Positions 26,132 to 35,630 of a stretch of DNA of 64,000 nt are shown piece by piece. The stretch lies in contig JAXMOA010000001.1 of NCBI GenBank assembly GCA_034670145.1, positions 186,001 through 250,000 of the forward strand. Reading direction: 5' to 3'. Source of the DNA: HXMU1420-2 sp034670145. GTDB lineage: Bacteria > Pseudomonadota > Alphaproteobacteria > Rhodobacterales > Rhodobacteraceae. Each line of letters opens with the position of its first letter. The stretch's first letter is position 1. The position numbers were made by a program, and so were the translations under genes. A model generated the notes under the pieces. That model was not told the DNA's origin, did not search any database, and saw nothing but the letters and a program-made list of their open reading frames with translations.

Positions 26132-27610
26132 ATGACCCTCTCCAGAGTTTCGTTTGCTGCCGCCCTCGCGTCATGCACCCTGTTCGCCGCGCCCGTCCTG
26201 GCCGAAACCGTGCTGCGCATCGGTTTTCAACAGGAACCAACCGTTCTCGACCCGACCAGTGACGCCACCGCCTCCATCGACGGAATGCTGGCCCACAACG
26301 TCTATGAATCGCTGACCACCGTCGACGAAAGCGGCACTGTGCTGCCCAATCTCGCCACCAGCTGGGACATTTCCGAAGACGGCCAGAGCTATACTTTCCA
26401 CCTTGTGCAGGGCGCGACATTCCACGACGGCACCGCCTTTGACGCCGACGATGTCAAATTCACCTTCGACCGCGCTATGGCCGAGACCTCGACCAACCCG
26501 TCCAAAGGCATCTGGGAGCCCATCGACTCGGTCACCGTCGTCGACCCCAACACGGTCCAGATCACCTTGACCCGCAAGGACGCCTTCTTCCTGTTCAACC
26601 TGGCCCAGGGCGACGCCTCCATCGTCGCTCCGGAAAGCGCGGACACCAACGCCACCGCCCCTATCGGCACCGGCCCGTTCAAATTCGACAGCTGGACCCG
26701 TGGAGACCGCCTGACACTGGCAAAATTCACCGACTACCGTGATGCCGATGCCGTGACACTGGACAGCGTCCAGTTCCGGTTCATCACCGACCCGGCTGCA
26801 GCCACCGCCGCGCTCATGGCCGAAGAGATCGACGCATTCCCGGGTTTCCCCGCCCCCGAGTTGCTGGAGCAATTCGATGCGGATCCCCGCTTTGACGTCG
26901 TTGTCGGCTCGACCGAGGGCGAGGTCATTCTGGCCCTCAACAATTCCAAACCACCCTTTGACTCGCTCGCAGCCCGCCAGGCCGTCAGCTATGCCATCGA
27001 CCGCGACGAAATCATCGAGGGCGCGATGTACGGCAAGGCCGTCCCGATCGGCAGCTTCTACCCCCCGCATGGCCCCGCCTATGTGGACATGACCGGCCTC
27101 TACCCGCATGACACCGCCAAAGCAGCCGAGCTGTTCAAACAGGCCGGCGTCAAACAGACAATCACCCTGCGTGTGCCCCCCTTCAAATACGCCACCCGCT
27201 CGGGCGAGATCATCCAGGCCGAACTGGCCAAGGCCGGTGTCACCGTCAAACTGGAAAATGTCGAATGGGGCTTCTGGATCGACGAAGTCTACAAAAAGAA
27301 AAACTACGACATGACCATTATTGCCCATACCTCTCCGAACGACCTGGGCAACTTCGCGCGCGGCAAGGATTACTTCTACGGCTATCAGTCTGACGATTTC
27401 GACGCGCTCTGGGCCCAGATCAAAACCGAAACCGACATGGCAAAACGCACCGATTTGCTGAAAGAGGCGCAAAGTTTCATTGCCCAGAATGCCATCCACG
27501 GCTTCCTCTTCCAGCTGCCAAAGCTGGGCGTCTATCACAGTGGCGTTTCGGGGTTCTGGGCGGCCTCGCCAGTGTTGTTCCAACCTTTGGCGGGTGTCCA
27601 CATCCAATAA
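26132..27610 (+). CDS. Periplasmic solute-binding protein, peptide/opine ABC family
   Basis: 492 residues. SBP family 5 (DppA/OppA-like). Sec signal peptide MTLSRVSFAAALASCTLFAAPVLA, with cleavage before ETVLRIG. Family landmarks include LATSWDISEDGQSYTFHL, FHDGTAFDADDVKFTFDR, GTGPFKF and ALNNSKPPFDSLAARQAVSYAID. ATG at 26132, after AAGGATCTG. First gene of a coupled operon with two permeases, two ATPases and a phosphodiesterase. A GC-rich hairpin lies between it and the first permease. Ligand unknown. Confidence 0.93.
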   Translation: MTLSRVSFAAALASCTLFAAPVLAETVLRIGFQQEPTVLDPTSDATASIDGMLAHNVYESLTTVDESGTVLPNLATSWDISEDGQSYTFHLVQGATFHDGTAFDADDVKFTFDRAMAETSTNPSKGIWEPIDSVTVVDPNTVQITLTRKDAFFLFNLAQGDASIVAPESADTNATAPIGTGPFKFDSWTRGDRLTLAKFTDYRDADAVTLDSVQFRFITDPAAATAALMAEEIDAFPGFPAPELLEQFDADPRFDVVVGSTEGEVILALNNSKPPFDSLAARQAVSYAIDRDEIIEGAMYGKAVPIGSFYPPHGPAYVDMTGLYPHDTAKAAELFKQAGVKQTITLRVPPFKYATRSGEIIQAELAKAGVTVKLENVEWGFWIDEVYKKKNYDMTIIAHTSPNDLGNFARGKDYFYGYQSDDFDALWAQIKTETDMAKRTDLLKEAQSFIAQNAIHGFLFQLPKLGVYHSGVSGFWAASPVLFQPLAGVHIQ

Positions 27611-27627
27611 CACCGCCCCAAAATGGA

Positions 27628-27648
27628 CCGGGGCGGTTTACGCCCCGG
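27628..27648 (+). promoter_or_regulatory. Intercistronic hairpin after the solute-binding protein gene
   Basis: CCGGGGCG and CGCCCCGG form a perfect 8-bp stem with a GTTTA loop, 17 bases after the SBP stop and 12 before the permease start. No U-tract follows. Such hairpins commonly protect the upstream SBP message from 3' decay, giving more binding protein than permease. Confidence 0.6.
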
Positions 27649-27659
27649 CAGATCACAGA

Positions 27660-28607
27660 ATGCTTCTTTTTCTCATCCGCCGCACCATAGGGTTTCTGGC
27701 TACGATCTTTGCTGTTTCGGGGATCGTGTTCGCCGTGATGAACATATTGCCAGGCGATCCGACCATTACCATCCTTGGCATCGACAGCACGCCGGAAGTC
27801 CGCGCAACCCTGCGCGCCGAGCTGGGTCTCGATCAACCGGCCTGGCTGCGCTACCTCGACTGGATGGGGGACGCGCTGCGGGGCGATTTTGGCACCAGCT
27901 ATTTTTTCCGCGTGCCCGTGTCCGAGCTGATCGTCGAACGTCTACCGCTTACCCTGTCACTGGCGGCCCTGGGCATGCTGGCCACGGTTGGGCTGGGCGT
28001 GACCTTTGGCATACTGGCTGCGGCACAGCATGGTCGTGCCGGCGATTGGGCCATCATGGTATTCAGTCAATTGGGCATTGCGATCCCGGCATTCTGGTTG
28101 TCGCTCTTGCTGGTCCTGCTGTTTGCCGTAAACCTGCGATGGCTGCCTCCAGGTGGCTTTCCGGGCTGGGATGAACCGCTGCTGGCCTTGCGTTCCCTAA
28201 TCCTGCCCACCACCGCCTTGGCGCTGGTCCAATCGGCCGTGCTGGCCAGGGTCACACGGTCCTCTGCGCTCGAAGTCATGCGCCTGGATTTTGTCCGCAC
28301 GGCCCGCGCCACGGGCCTGGCCCCGACACGAATCTGGCGCCAGCACATTCTGCCAAACGCCCTTGTGCCCATCGTCACCATCATAGGTATGCAGGTCGCC
28401 GGTGTGGTCACTGGCACGATTGTCATCGAGAACGTATTTTACCTGCCCGGCCTTGGACGGCTGATGTTTCAATCCATCGCCAACCGGGACCTGTTCACAG
28501 TGCAAGCCCTGGTCGTGTTTTTTGCGGCGATTGTCGTCACCGCCAATTTTCTGGTCGACATCGCCTATGCCCTCATCGACCCCCGCCTGAGGTCGCGCCT
28601 GACATGA
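27660..28607 (+). CDS. ABC transporter permease (DppB-like)
   Basis: 315 residues, six TM helices. It has the DppB/OppB N-terminus (RRTIGFLATIFAVSGIVFAVMNILPGDP) and the EAA-type loop near the C-terminus (FVRTARATGLAPTRIWRQHILPNALVPIV). It pairs with the DppC-like permease, whose start overlaps its stop (ATGA). Confidence 0.94.
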   Translation: MLLFLIRRTIGFLATIFAVSGIVFAVMNILPGDPTITILGIDSTPEVRATLRAELGLDQPAWLRYLDWMGDALRGDFGTSYFFRVPVSELIVERLPLTLSLAALGMLATVGLGVTFGILAAAQHGRAGDWAIMVFSQLGIAIPAFWLSLLLVLLFAVNLRWLPPGGFPGWDEPLLALRSLILPTTALALVQSAVLARVTRSSALEVMRLDFVRTARATGLAPTRIWRQHILPNALVPIVTIIGMQVAGVVTGTIVIENVFYLPGLGRLMFQSIANRDLFTVQALVVFFAAIVVTANFLVDIAYALIDPRLRSRLT

Positions 28608-29458
28608 AACAGCCCGCACCCATTCATTTGCGGCTCGGTCTGGCTCTGGTCGGCATGGTCACTTTCGTCGCGCTGCTGGCTCTGGTGTGGACTCCTTACG
28701 ACGTCACGCTCCTCGAAATTTCTGCGAAATTTCGCCCGCCTTCACCCGAAAACTGGCTTGGGACAGATCAGCTTGGGCGCGACGTGTTGAGCTTGCTCAT
28801 GGCCGGTTCTGTCAACTCGCTCGCTGTGGCCTTTGCCTCTGTTGGCATAGGTGGCAGCATAGGCACTGCGCTCGGGCTGCTTGCTTCGGCGAAGGGAGGC
28901 TGGGTCGAAACCACGCTGATGCGCCTGACCGATCTGGGGTTCGCCTTTCCTGCGCTTTTGTTTGCCATCCTGTTGGCCGCCGCCTTTGGCCCATCGCTCA
29001 GCAATGCTATCTTTGCCATCGCCTTTATCAACATCCCGATTTTTGTCCGCGTTGCGCGCAGCGCCGCCAATCAGATCTGGACCCGGGACTTCCTGCGCGC
29101 GGGTCAGGCCGCAGGGCAAACCAAATGGCGTTTGACCCTGGACCACATTCTGCCCAACATCGCTGCCGTGCTGATCGTTCAGGCCACCATAGAATTCGCC
29201 GTCGCCATCCTGGCCGAAGCGGCGCTTTCTTATCTGGGGCTGGGCGCCCAGCCGCCGCTGGCGTCCTGGGGGCGGATGCTCAGCCAGGCGCAAACCCTGA
29301 TGTACCTCGCCCCACAGCTCGCCATCTATCCAGGTCTGTGCATCATCATCACCGTGCTGGGTTTCGGGCTGCTCGGCGACGGGTTACGAGATATGACAGA
29401 CCCGCGCCTTCGCCAAAACCGCCGCCCGCAATCGCGACGCAGGCAGGCCCGACCATGA
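28604..29458 (+). CDS. ABC transporter permease (DppC-like)
   Basis: 284 residues. DppC/OppC-like subunit with an LGTDQLGRDVLS motif after the first TM and the EAA loop (RDFLRAGQAAGQTKWRLTLDHILPN). ATG overlaps the preceding stop, and its own stop overlaps the next ATG. A dispersed CGAAATTTC-TGC-GAAATTTCG palindrome lies within its coding sequence (28714-28734) and is translated in frame. Confidence 0.94.
   Translation: MKQPAPIHLRLGLALVGMVTFVALLALVWTPYDVTLLEISAKFRPPSPENWLGTDQLGRDVLSLLMAGSVNSLAVAFASVGIGGSIGTALGLLASAKGGWVETTLMRLTDLGFAFPALLFAILLAAAFGPSLSNAIFAIAFINIPIFVRVARSAANQIWTRDFLRAGQAAGQTKWRLTLDHILPNIAAVLIVQATIEFAVAILAEAALSYLGLGAQPPLASWGRMLSQAQTLMYLAPQLAIYPGLCIIITVLGFGLLGDGLRDMTDPRLRQNRRPQSRRRQARP
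28714..28734. repeat. Dispersed TTC-TGC-GAA palindrome, copy 1
   Basis: CGAAATTTC, TGC and GAAATTTCG give a perfect 9-bp AT-rich stem with a 3-base loop. It shares the core TTC-TGC-GAA with similar palindromes at 51530-51548 and 56452-56472. This copy lies inside a permease gene; the others are intergenic. Confidence 0.5.
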
Positions 29459-30411
29459 TCCAGACAAAGACCTTGACTGTTCAGATCGGCGCCGCCCAGG
29501 CCCTGCGCGATATCTCTTTGTCCGTCTCGCCGGGACAACGGCTCGGCATTGTTGGTGAATCCGGATCCGGTAAATCCATGCTCGGCCTCGCCTTGATGGG
29601 AATGCTGCCGCAAGAGGCCGCGCTTTTGGGTCAAATCACCATCCAGGGCCGCGATATGACCGGGGCCAATGACGCCGCCTGGCGGGCCCTGCGCGCGCGC
29701 CAGATCGCTATGATCTTTCAGGAACCGATGGCCGCTCTCAACCCCTTGCGCCGCGTCGGGGATACGGTGATGGACCCCTTGCGGCAGCATCTTGGCCTTA
29801 GTCAAGAGCAGGCCCTCAACCGCGCCATCGCCCTCTTTGACGAGACCGGCATCCAGGACCCGCAGGCAAAGATCGCCGCCTATCCCCACAGCTTGTCTGG
29901 CGGGCAACGCCAACGGGTTCTGATTGCACTGGCATTGGCCTGCAATCCGAAACTCCTCATCGCAGACGAACCCACCACCGCACTCGACGCGCATGTCGCC
30001 CGGCGCATCACCGACCTGCTGGTGCGGCTATCGCGCAATCGCGGCATGGCGTTGATGTTCATAAGCCATGATCTTGCGGCTGTCGCCCGAACGGTCGATG
30101 ACCTTGCCGTCATGTATGGCGGAGAGATCGTCGAAGCCGGCCCCGTTGCCGCGCTGCTCTCGACCCCCCGCCATCCATATACGCAAGGCTTGCTTGCCGC
30201 ACGCCCACCGCTTGAACCCGGGCACCTGCGCCGTCGTCTGCCGGTGATACCCGGCACGGTGCCCGGCCTGGCGGACCTGCCCCCAGGTTGCCGCTTTGCA
30301 GGGCGTTGCCCGGTCGAACTGCCCATCTGCGCCACGACACGGCCCCCCAAAACCCAGCTGAAAAATTCACATACCGCCGCCTGCCACAGGCTCACCACAG
30401 GCACCCCATGA
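29455..30411 (+). CDS. ABC transporter ATP-binding protein (DppD-like)
   Basis: 318 residues. Walker A GESGSGKSM, Q-loop MIFQEPMAALNP, signature LSGGQRQRV, Walker B LLIADEPTTALD, H-loop ISHDLAAV, then the oligopeptide-family C-terminal domain with cysteines (CRFAGRCPVELPIC, then AACH) that bind a 4Fe-4S cluster in DppD-type subunits. It overlaps both neighbours by 4 bases. Confidence 0.94.
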   Translation: MIQTKTLTVQIGAAQALRDISLSVSPGQRLGIVGESGSGKSMLGLALMGMLPQEAALLGQITIQGRDMTGANDAAWRALRARQIAMIFQEPMAALNPLRRVGDTVMDPLRQHLGLSQEQALNRAIALFDETGIQDPQAKIAAYPHSLSGGQRQRVLIALALACNPKLLIADEPTTALDAHVARRITDLLVRLSRNRGMALMFISHDLAAVARTVDDLAVMYGGEIVEAGPVAALLSTPRHPYTQGLLAARPPLEPGHLRRRLPVIPGTVPGLADLPPGCRFAGRCPVELPICATTRPPKTQLKNSHTAACHRLTTGTP

Positions 30412-31238
30412 CATTGCTGCGCATCCAGGGCCTGACCCGCCGCTACCCGCAACCCCGGCAGAAATTGCTGCGCGCGCGCGCCCCCCTGACGGCGCTCGAC
30501 GATGTCTCGCTCACGCTCGCGCCCGGGGAAACCATCGGGATCATTGGCGAATCCGGATCGGGAAAATCCACTCTCGCCCGGCTGATCATGGGCTTCGAGC
30601 GCCCGGATGCCGGCCAGATCTTCTTTGACGGAGACGACCTGGCCACACTCTCGGCCCGCGCCCTGCGCCACCGCCGCCCGGACTTCCAGATGATCTTCCA
30701 GGATCCGTTCAGCTCCCTCGACCCCCGCCGGTCCGTCGGCTGGTCCATCGCCCAGCCCCTGCGCGCGCGCCGGGCCCGCCGGGATTCCGCCACCATCAGC
30801 CAACGGGTGGCAAACACATTGGAGCGCGTCGGACTGAGCGCTTCGGATTCAGACCGTTTTCCGCATGAATTCTCGGGCGGCCAACGCCAACGCATCGCGA
30901 TCGCCCGTGCCATCATCACCAACCCCCGCCTGCTGGTCGCGGACGAGGCGGTCTCGGCCCTGGATGTCTCTGTCCGCGCTCAGATTCTGAACCTGTTGAT
31001 GGACTTGCACGATGAAACCGGGCTCGCCATAGTGTTCATCAGCCACGATCTCGCGGTGGTTTCCAGCCTGTGCGACAGCCTGCTGGTGCTGCGTCAGGGG
31101 CGTGTGGTGGAACAGGGCAACGCACAAGGCATCCTGACCCGGCCACGCCATGAATACACGCAGATGCTGCTGTCTGCAGCCCGCTTTTCCGCAACCGCAA
31201 ACACCCCTTGGCTCTCTGAACAGGATCCCCAGCCATGA
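30408..31238 (+). CDS. ABC transporter ATP-binding protein (DppF-like)
   Basis: 276 residues. Second NBD of the importer: Walker A GESGSGKST, Q-loop MIFQDPFSSLDP, signature FSGGQRQRI, Walker B LLVADEAVSALD, H-loop ISHDLAVV. It is shorter than usual and ends after HEYTQMLL without the cysteine-rich tail of DppF. Start and stop both overlap neighbours (ATGA). Confidence 0.93.
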   Translation: MTLLRIQGLTRRYPQPRQKLLRARAPLTALDDVSLTLAPGETIGIIGESGSGKSTLARLIMGFERPDAGQIFFDGDDLATLSARALRHRRPDFQMIFQDPFSSLDPRRSVGWSIAQPLRARRARRDSATISQRVANTLERVGLSASDSDRFPHEFSGGQRQRIAIARAIITNPRLLVADEAVSALDVSVRAQILNLLMDLHDETGLAIVFISHDLAVVSSLCDSLLVLRQGRVVEQGNAQGILTRPRHEYTQMLLSAARFSATANTPWLSEQDPQP

Positions 31239-32047
31239 CCCGATTTCTACACCTGACCGACCTGCACATCACCGCGCCCGAAACCGACGATCCTTCTCAA
31301 CAAACAGACACTGTCGCCACCCTGGAACATGCGCTCGAAATTGCGGATCGGCTGTCGCCAAGACCCGACTTTATCATTGCCTCCGGCGATCTGACCAATA
31401 TCGGAGACCTCGCCAGCTATCGCCACCTTGCCCAGCGGTTCGACAGCTGCGACATCCCCGTTTTCATGACCCTTGGAAACCATGACAACCGCGCTGCCTG
31501 GCATACCGCCTTTCCCGGGCATCCGGCCGCTCCGGACGGGCCCGTCGATCAGGACCGCGTCCTTGCCGGCATCCACATCATTGCCGTGGACAGCGCAGTC
31601 CCCGGCCAGGTCAGCGGCGCTCTGGACAGCGGCCAGTTGCAATTCGTCCAGACCTGCCTCGCCCGGCACCCGGAACTGCCCAAGCTGGTCGTGGTACATC
31701 ACCCGCCCCGGCTGGACCCGATGTCCAACCACAACTGGGCCCATCTGGATCAACACAGCACCGACCAACTGGCCGACCTGCTCAAAGGGCAAAATGTGTT
31801 GGCCGTGCTCAGCGGCCATATCCACCTCAACCGTTTTGCAATGTGGAACCAGATTCCGCTGGTCGTGAACACCGGTCAACAATCTTCGGTGGACGTCACC
31901 CGCTCGGACACCTTGTCCGTTATCCAGGGCACCGCCTTCGCCCTGTGCGATCTGCTGCCGGGCGGCCTGCAGGTCACTTACGTCCCTCTCGGCACCCCCG
32001 AGGTGATCAAGGAGATCCCCATAGGTCGCCTGCTCGCGTTTTCCTGA
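31235..32047 (+). CDS. Calcineurin-like metallophosphodiesterase (CpdA/GpdQ-like)
   Basis: 270 residues. Class III cyclic-nucleotide or glycerophosphodiester phosphodiesterase. The dimetal motifs are complete: DLHIT (D-x-H), SGDLTN (GD), GNHDNR (GNHD), VVHHPP and SGHIHLN (GH-x-H). The start overlaps the DppF-like stop, so it is the last gene of the ABC operon. This links it to metabolism of the imported compound, perhaps a phosphodiester, but the context does not name the substrate. Confidence 0.88.
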   Translation: MTRFLHLTDLHITAPETDDPSQQTDTVATLEHALEIADRLSPRPDFIIASGDLTNIGDLASYRHLAQRFDSCDIPVFMTLGNHDNRAAWHTAFPGHPAAPDGPVDQDRVLAGIHIIAVDSAVPGQVSGALDSGQLQFVQTCLARHPELPKLVVVHHPPRLDPMSNHNWAHLDQHSTDQLADLLKGQNVLAVLSGHIHLNRFAMWNQIPLVVNTGQQSSVDVTRSDTLSVIQGTAFALCDLLPGGLQVTYVPLGTPEVIKEIPIGRLLAFS

Positions 32048-32070
32048 GCGCGGCACAAACGCCGATAACC

Positions 32071-32099
32071 GACCAGACGCCCACCCGGGGCGTCTGGTC
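32071..32099. terminator. Hairpin between convergent phosphodiesterase and monooxygenase genes
   Basis: A 12-bp stem, GACCAGACGCCC with GGGCGTCTGGTC, encloses a 5-base loop between two convergent stop codons. Both strands can form it, so it can end transcription from either side, though no strong T-run follows. Confidence 0.7.
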
Positions 32100-32110
32100 T
32101 GAACAGGGCG

Positions 32111-33907
32111 TCAACCTTTGTGATAGACCTCTTGCAGGCCGTAGACGGGGGTATCTATCCCCTCCATCCGGGCCTTCAATTGCAGGGCCAGGAACTGCGA
32201 ATAATGCCGCGACTGGTGCAGGTTGCCGCCATGAAACCACAGGGCCTCCTGTTGGGTCGGCTTCCACATATTGCGCTGCTCGCCCTCCCAGGGGCCAGGA
32301 TCCTTGGTCGTGTCCGACCCCAGGCCCCAAACCTTGCCAACCTTGTCGGCCACCTCCTGGCTGATCAGCTGCGCCGCCCATCCGTTCATCGACGAATAGC
32401 CCGTCGCAAACACGATCACATCCGCTTCCAGCTCGGTGCCATCCTCCAAAACAACACCCGTCTTGGTCACACGGGCGACCTGACCATGCGCCAGCTTGAT
32501 CTCGCCATCGGCGATCAACTCGGATGCACCGACATCAATATAGTACCCCGACCCGCGCCGCAGATACTTCATGAACAGACCACTGCCATCATCGCCCCAA
32601 TCCAGCTGGAAACCAGCCTTCTCCAGACGATCATAGAAATCCGCGTCCCGTTCCTTCATCTGCTCATACAGCGGGATCTGCACCGCCGGCAGCACCCGAT
32701 AGGGCAAGGACGCAAAGATCAGGTCAGCCGTGTGATGATCAATTCCACTCGCCACCGCCTCTTCGGAGTAAAGCGCCCCCAGTCCGATATCCATCAAGGT
32801 CTCTGACTTGACGATATGGGTCGAGGACCGCTGCACCATCGTAACGCTTTCGGCTCCGGCCTCCCACAAGGCCGCACAGATGTCGTGGCTCGAATTGTTC
32901 GACCCGATCACAACCGCTTTCTTGCCCTTGTAGGCATCCGGACCAGGATGGGCGGAGGAATGATGCAAGTCGCCCTCGAATTCATCCATACCGGGCAGAT
33001 CCGGCATATTGGGCACCGCCGACATGCCGGTCGCCAGCACCAGTTGCTTGGGCCGCAACACGACGGTCTCGCCATCGCGCTCAACGATGACCTCCCATTC
33101 TTTCTTGTCCGCATCATAACGGGCAGACTTACAGCTGGTCTTGACCCAGTAGTTCAGCTCCATGATCCGCGTATAGCTCTCCAGCCAATCGCCCAGCTTG
33201 TCCTTGGGGGCAAACACCGGCCAATGGTCCGGAAACGGCAGATAGGGCAAATGATCGTACCAGACCGGGTCATGCAGACACAAAGACTTGTAGCGATTGC
33301 GCCAACTGTCGCCCGCCCGCTCGTTCTTTTCCACAATAATCGTCGGCACCCCGTTGCGCCGCAAACGCGCGCCCAGACCAATGCCACCCTGACCGCCGCC
33401 GATGATCACACAATAAGGCTGCTCGCTATATCCCAGCGCCTCCGCTTCCCTCTCTCGTGCTTCCAACCATGTCTCGCGGTTCGGATCGGCCTTGTGGTTT
33501 ACACCATGCTCGCGGGTGCGCCCCTGGCTCTCTTCATGCCCGACCAGGGACTGAGCCGTCGTCAACAAGGTCCAGCAGCCTTCGTCGTTCAGGCGCAGAT
33601 GCCCCCGCCCATGCACCGTATCCGTCTCGAACGTGATCCAGGCCTCGGTCACCCCATCCGCTTCGGTGGCCTCGCCATCGACCTGCCATAGGGTCGGGTT
33701 GATATGGTCCAGCGTCTCTGCCGCCATCGCCGCGATCGCATCGCGGCCCTCCATCGTCTTGATGTTCCAGGTAAAGGCCACCAAATCGCGCCAATAACAA
33801 TCCGGCGCGAACAGACCCTTCAGCGCCTCCATATCCCGGGCCGCCAGGGCGTCCCCGAATTTCGCCAACCAGGTCGAGACCCGACCCTGCGGTGATGCAA
33901 CATCCAT
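32111..33907 (-). CDS. SnoaL-like domain fused to flavin-containing monooxygenase
   Basis: 598 residues. Residues 1-130 form a SnoaL/NTF2-like cone domain (FGDALAARDMEALKGLFAPDCYWRDL). The rest is an FAD/NADP monooxygenase: FAD Rossmann IIGGGQGGIGLG (about 167-178), an FMO-type FEGDLHHSSAH segment, NADP Rossmann VVIGSNNSSHD and FATGYSS near the end. It oxygenates a heteroatom or carbonyl. Last gene of the leftward fucU-dhaK-dhaL-dhaKL run, 70 bp after the fused kinase and with its own GGGAGGA site. Co-regulation is inferred, and its step in the pathway is unclear. Confidence 0.87.
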   Translation of the reverse strand: MDVASPQGRVSTWLAKFGDALAARDMEALKGLFAPDCYWRDLVAFTWNIKTMEGRDAIAAMAAETLDHINPTLWQVDGEATEADGVTEAWITFETDTVHGRGHLRLNDEGCWTLLTTAQSLVGHEESQGRTREHGVNHKADPNRETWLEAREREAEALGYSEQPYCVIIGGGQGGIGLGARLRRNGVPTIIVEKNERAGDSWRNRYKSLCLHDPVWYDHLPYLPFPDHWPVFAPKDKLGDWLESYTRIMELNYWVKTSCKSARYDADKKEWEVIVERDGETVVLRPKQLVLATGMSAVPNMPDLPGMDEFEGDLHHSSAHPGPDAYKGKKAVVIGSNNSSHDICAALWEAGAESVTMVQRSSTHIVKSETLMDIGLGALYSEEAVASGIDHHTADLIFASLPYRVLPAVQIPLYEQMKERDADFYDRLEKAGFQLDWGDDGSGLFMKYLRRGSGYYIDVGASELIADGEIKLAHGQVARVTKTGVVLEDGTELEADVIVFATGYSSMNGWAAQLISQEVADKVGKVWGLGSDTTKDPGPWEGEQRNMWKPTQQEALWFHGGNLHQSRHYSQFLALQLKARMEGIDTPVYGLQEVYHKG

Positions 33908-33977
33908 GCTTTTTCCTCCCTAAAGTACGAACAAAACTCTCCCTCGATGACGCAACAGGGCCCAACCAGATGTCACA

Positions 33978-35609
33978 TCAGTTGCGCAGCCCCTTGGCCA
34001 AATGCTCAAACACCCGCGCCACAGCCTCCGCGCCCGGGTCAACCTGCCCGCTCAACGCCTCCGCAGACACATAGGCCGCCCTCCCGGCCTTGGCCCGCGT
34101 GATCGTCGCCGTCAGCTCTGCCCCTTCCCGCGCCGCCGCCGCCGCGGCCTCCAGCCCCTCGGGCAAGGCCTCTAACGCCGGATGCAACGCATCAATCATC
34201 GTCCGATGACCGGGCGCAGCACCGCCAATCTGCTGGATCCGCGTCAACCCGGCCCGCAGCGCCTGCACACCGCCAGCCCCCTCTGCCAGGGCCTCTCCAG
34301 CGGCCGCAAAGAAGATCGCCAGCAAAACACCGGATGATCCGCCCATCGCCTGGCTCAACTCCTGCGCCACAGCACGACACAACGCAGCCCGATCCCCCAA
34401 TGGCAGGAAATCCACAGCACTCACCAAAGCCCGCGCCGCCGTCGCAACGGTCGAGCCTGTATCCCCGTCCCCGGATTTGGCATCCAGAGCGTTCAAATCG
34501 GCCTCAGCCGCCGTCAGGACCTCGCAACAGGCCATCAGCAACCCGCGCATCGTCAGGTCCTCTGACGGCGACCAGATCGCGGGCGACAGCCCCTCGGGCA
34601 TAGGCTGCACCACCAAGGGCGCAACCGCGTGACACCCGGGCCAGGCCGCTGGCTCTACCGCCAGACGCAGCGCGGCCAGCCGCATGTCGTCCACCGGCAG
34701 CACCGACAGCGAAAACCCATGCATATCCAATGCCGTCATCAACGGCGCAGGCCCCACCATCCAGGCAATCCGATCCGACAAAGCCGACTGGCACAGCGCC
34801 TCGGCCAGCACCGACATCTCCAGCCCGGTCGCGCCGCCCAGATTGTTCAACAGCACCACATGCGGCCCCTCGTCCAGCATGGCCGCCAGCCGATCCACCA
34901 CCAGATCCAGCGCCTGCGCCGCGCCTTCAAACGGCACCTGCTGAACGCCGGGCTCTCCATGAATGCCCAACCCCAGCTCCGCATGCCCTTCTGCAATCCG
35001 CATTTCCTTGGGCGATCCGGGAACATGACAGGTATCCAGCGACATCCCGATCGAGGCAACATCCCCAATGACATCCTGCGCCGCCTGCGTCACCGCCTCC
35101 AGATCCGCGCCAGCCTCGGCCAGCGCCCCGGCGATCTTGTGCACAAAAATCGTCCCGGCCACGCCGCGCGGTTGCGGCAAATCCGGCAAGGCCACATCGT
35201 CATCGACCACAACCATCGACACTTTGCGCCCCAAAACCCGCGCCCGCTCTGCCGCCAACCCGAAATTCAACCGGTCCCCGGTGTAATTCTTTACAATCAG
35301 CAAACAGCCCGCATCTCCGGTCACGGCCAGAATCCCGGCCAGCACCGCATCCACAGAAGGCGAGGCAAAGACCTCTCCGCAGACCGCCGCCGTCAACATG
35401 CCCTGCCCGACAAAGCCCGCATGGGACGGCTCGTGGCCCGATCCCCCACCCGAGATCAGCGCCACTTTCGAACGGTCCCAATCGGCACGCACAACCACCT
35501 TGATATGCGGATACCCATCCAACCGGGCCAACCGGCCCCCGGATGCCCGCAATACGCCGTCAATCGCCTCCGTCACCAGATTGTCACGGCCATTGATGAA
35601 ATGCGTCAT
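33978..35609 (-). CDS. ATP-dependent dihydroxyacetone kinase, DhaK-DhaL fusion
   Basis: 543 residues. Phosphorylates dihydroxyacetone, or a related ketose such as erythrulose, using ATP. DhaK part 1-330: GSGHEPSHAGF (57-65) binds substrate and His217 in GIHGEPG would bind the ketone covalently. DhaL part about 350-543: GDGDTGS (380-386) binds Mg-ATP and MGGSSGVL closes the site. No PTS-type DhaM is nearby, consistent with ATP use. The ATG follows GGGAGGA. Sits beside a second, split DhaK/DhaL set. Confidence 0.93.
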   Translation of the reverse strand: MTHFINGRDNLVTEAIDGVLRASGGRLARLDGYPHIKVVVRADWDRSKVALISGGGSGHEPSHAGFVGQGMLTAAVCGEVFASPSVDAVLAGILAVTGDAGCLLIVKNYTGDRLNFGLAAERARVLGRKVSMVVVDDDVALPDLPQPRGVAGTIFVHKIAGALAEAGADLEAVTQAAQDVIGDVASIGMSLDTCHVPGSPKEMRIAEGHAELGLGIHGEPGVQQVPFEGAAQALDLVVDRLAAMLDEGPHVVLLNNLGGATGLEMSVLAEALCQSALSDRIAWMVGPAPLMTALDMHGFSLSVLPVDDMRLAALRLAVEPAAWPGCHAVAPLVVQPMPEGLSPAIWSPSEDLTMRGLLMACCEVLTAAEADLNALDAKSGDGDTGSTVATAARALVSAVDFLPLGDRAALCRAVAQELSQAMGGSSGVLLAIFFAAAGEALAEGAGGVQALRAGLTRIQQIGGAAPGHRTMIDALHPALEALPEGLEAAAAAAREGAELTATITRAKAGRAAYVSAEALSGQVDPGAEAVARVFEHLAKGLRN

Positions 35610-35630
35610 GTCTTTCCTCCCTTGCCGGGA

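Noticed and set aside
26171..27613. 480-codon leftward frame opposite the peptide-type binding protein
   Set aside because: Shadow of the SBP gene; no ribosome site and no recognisable family.
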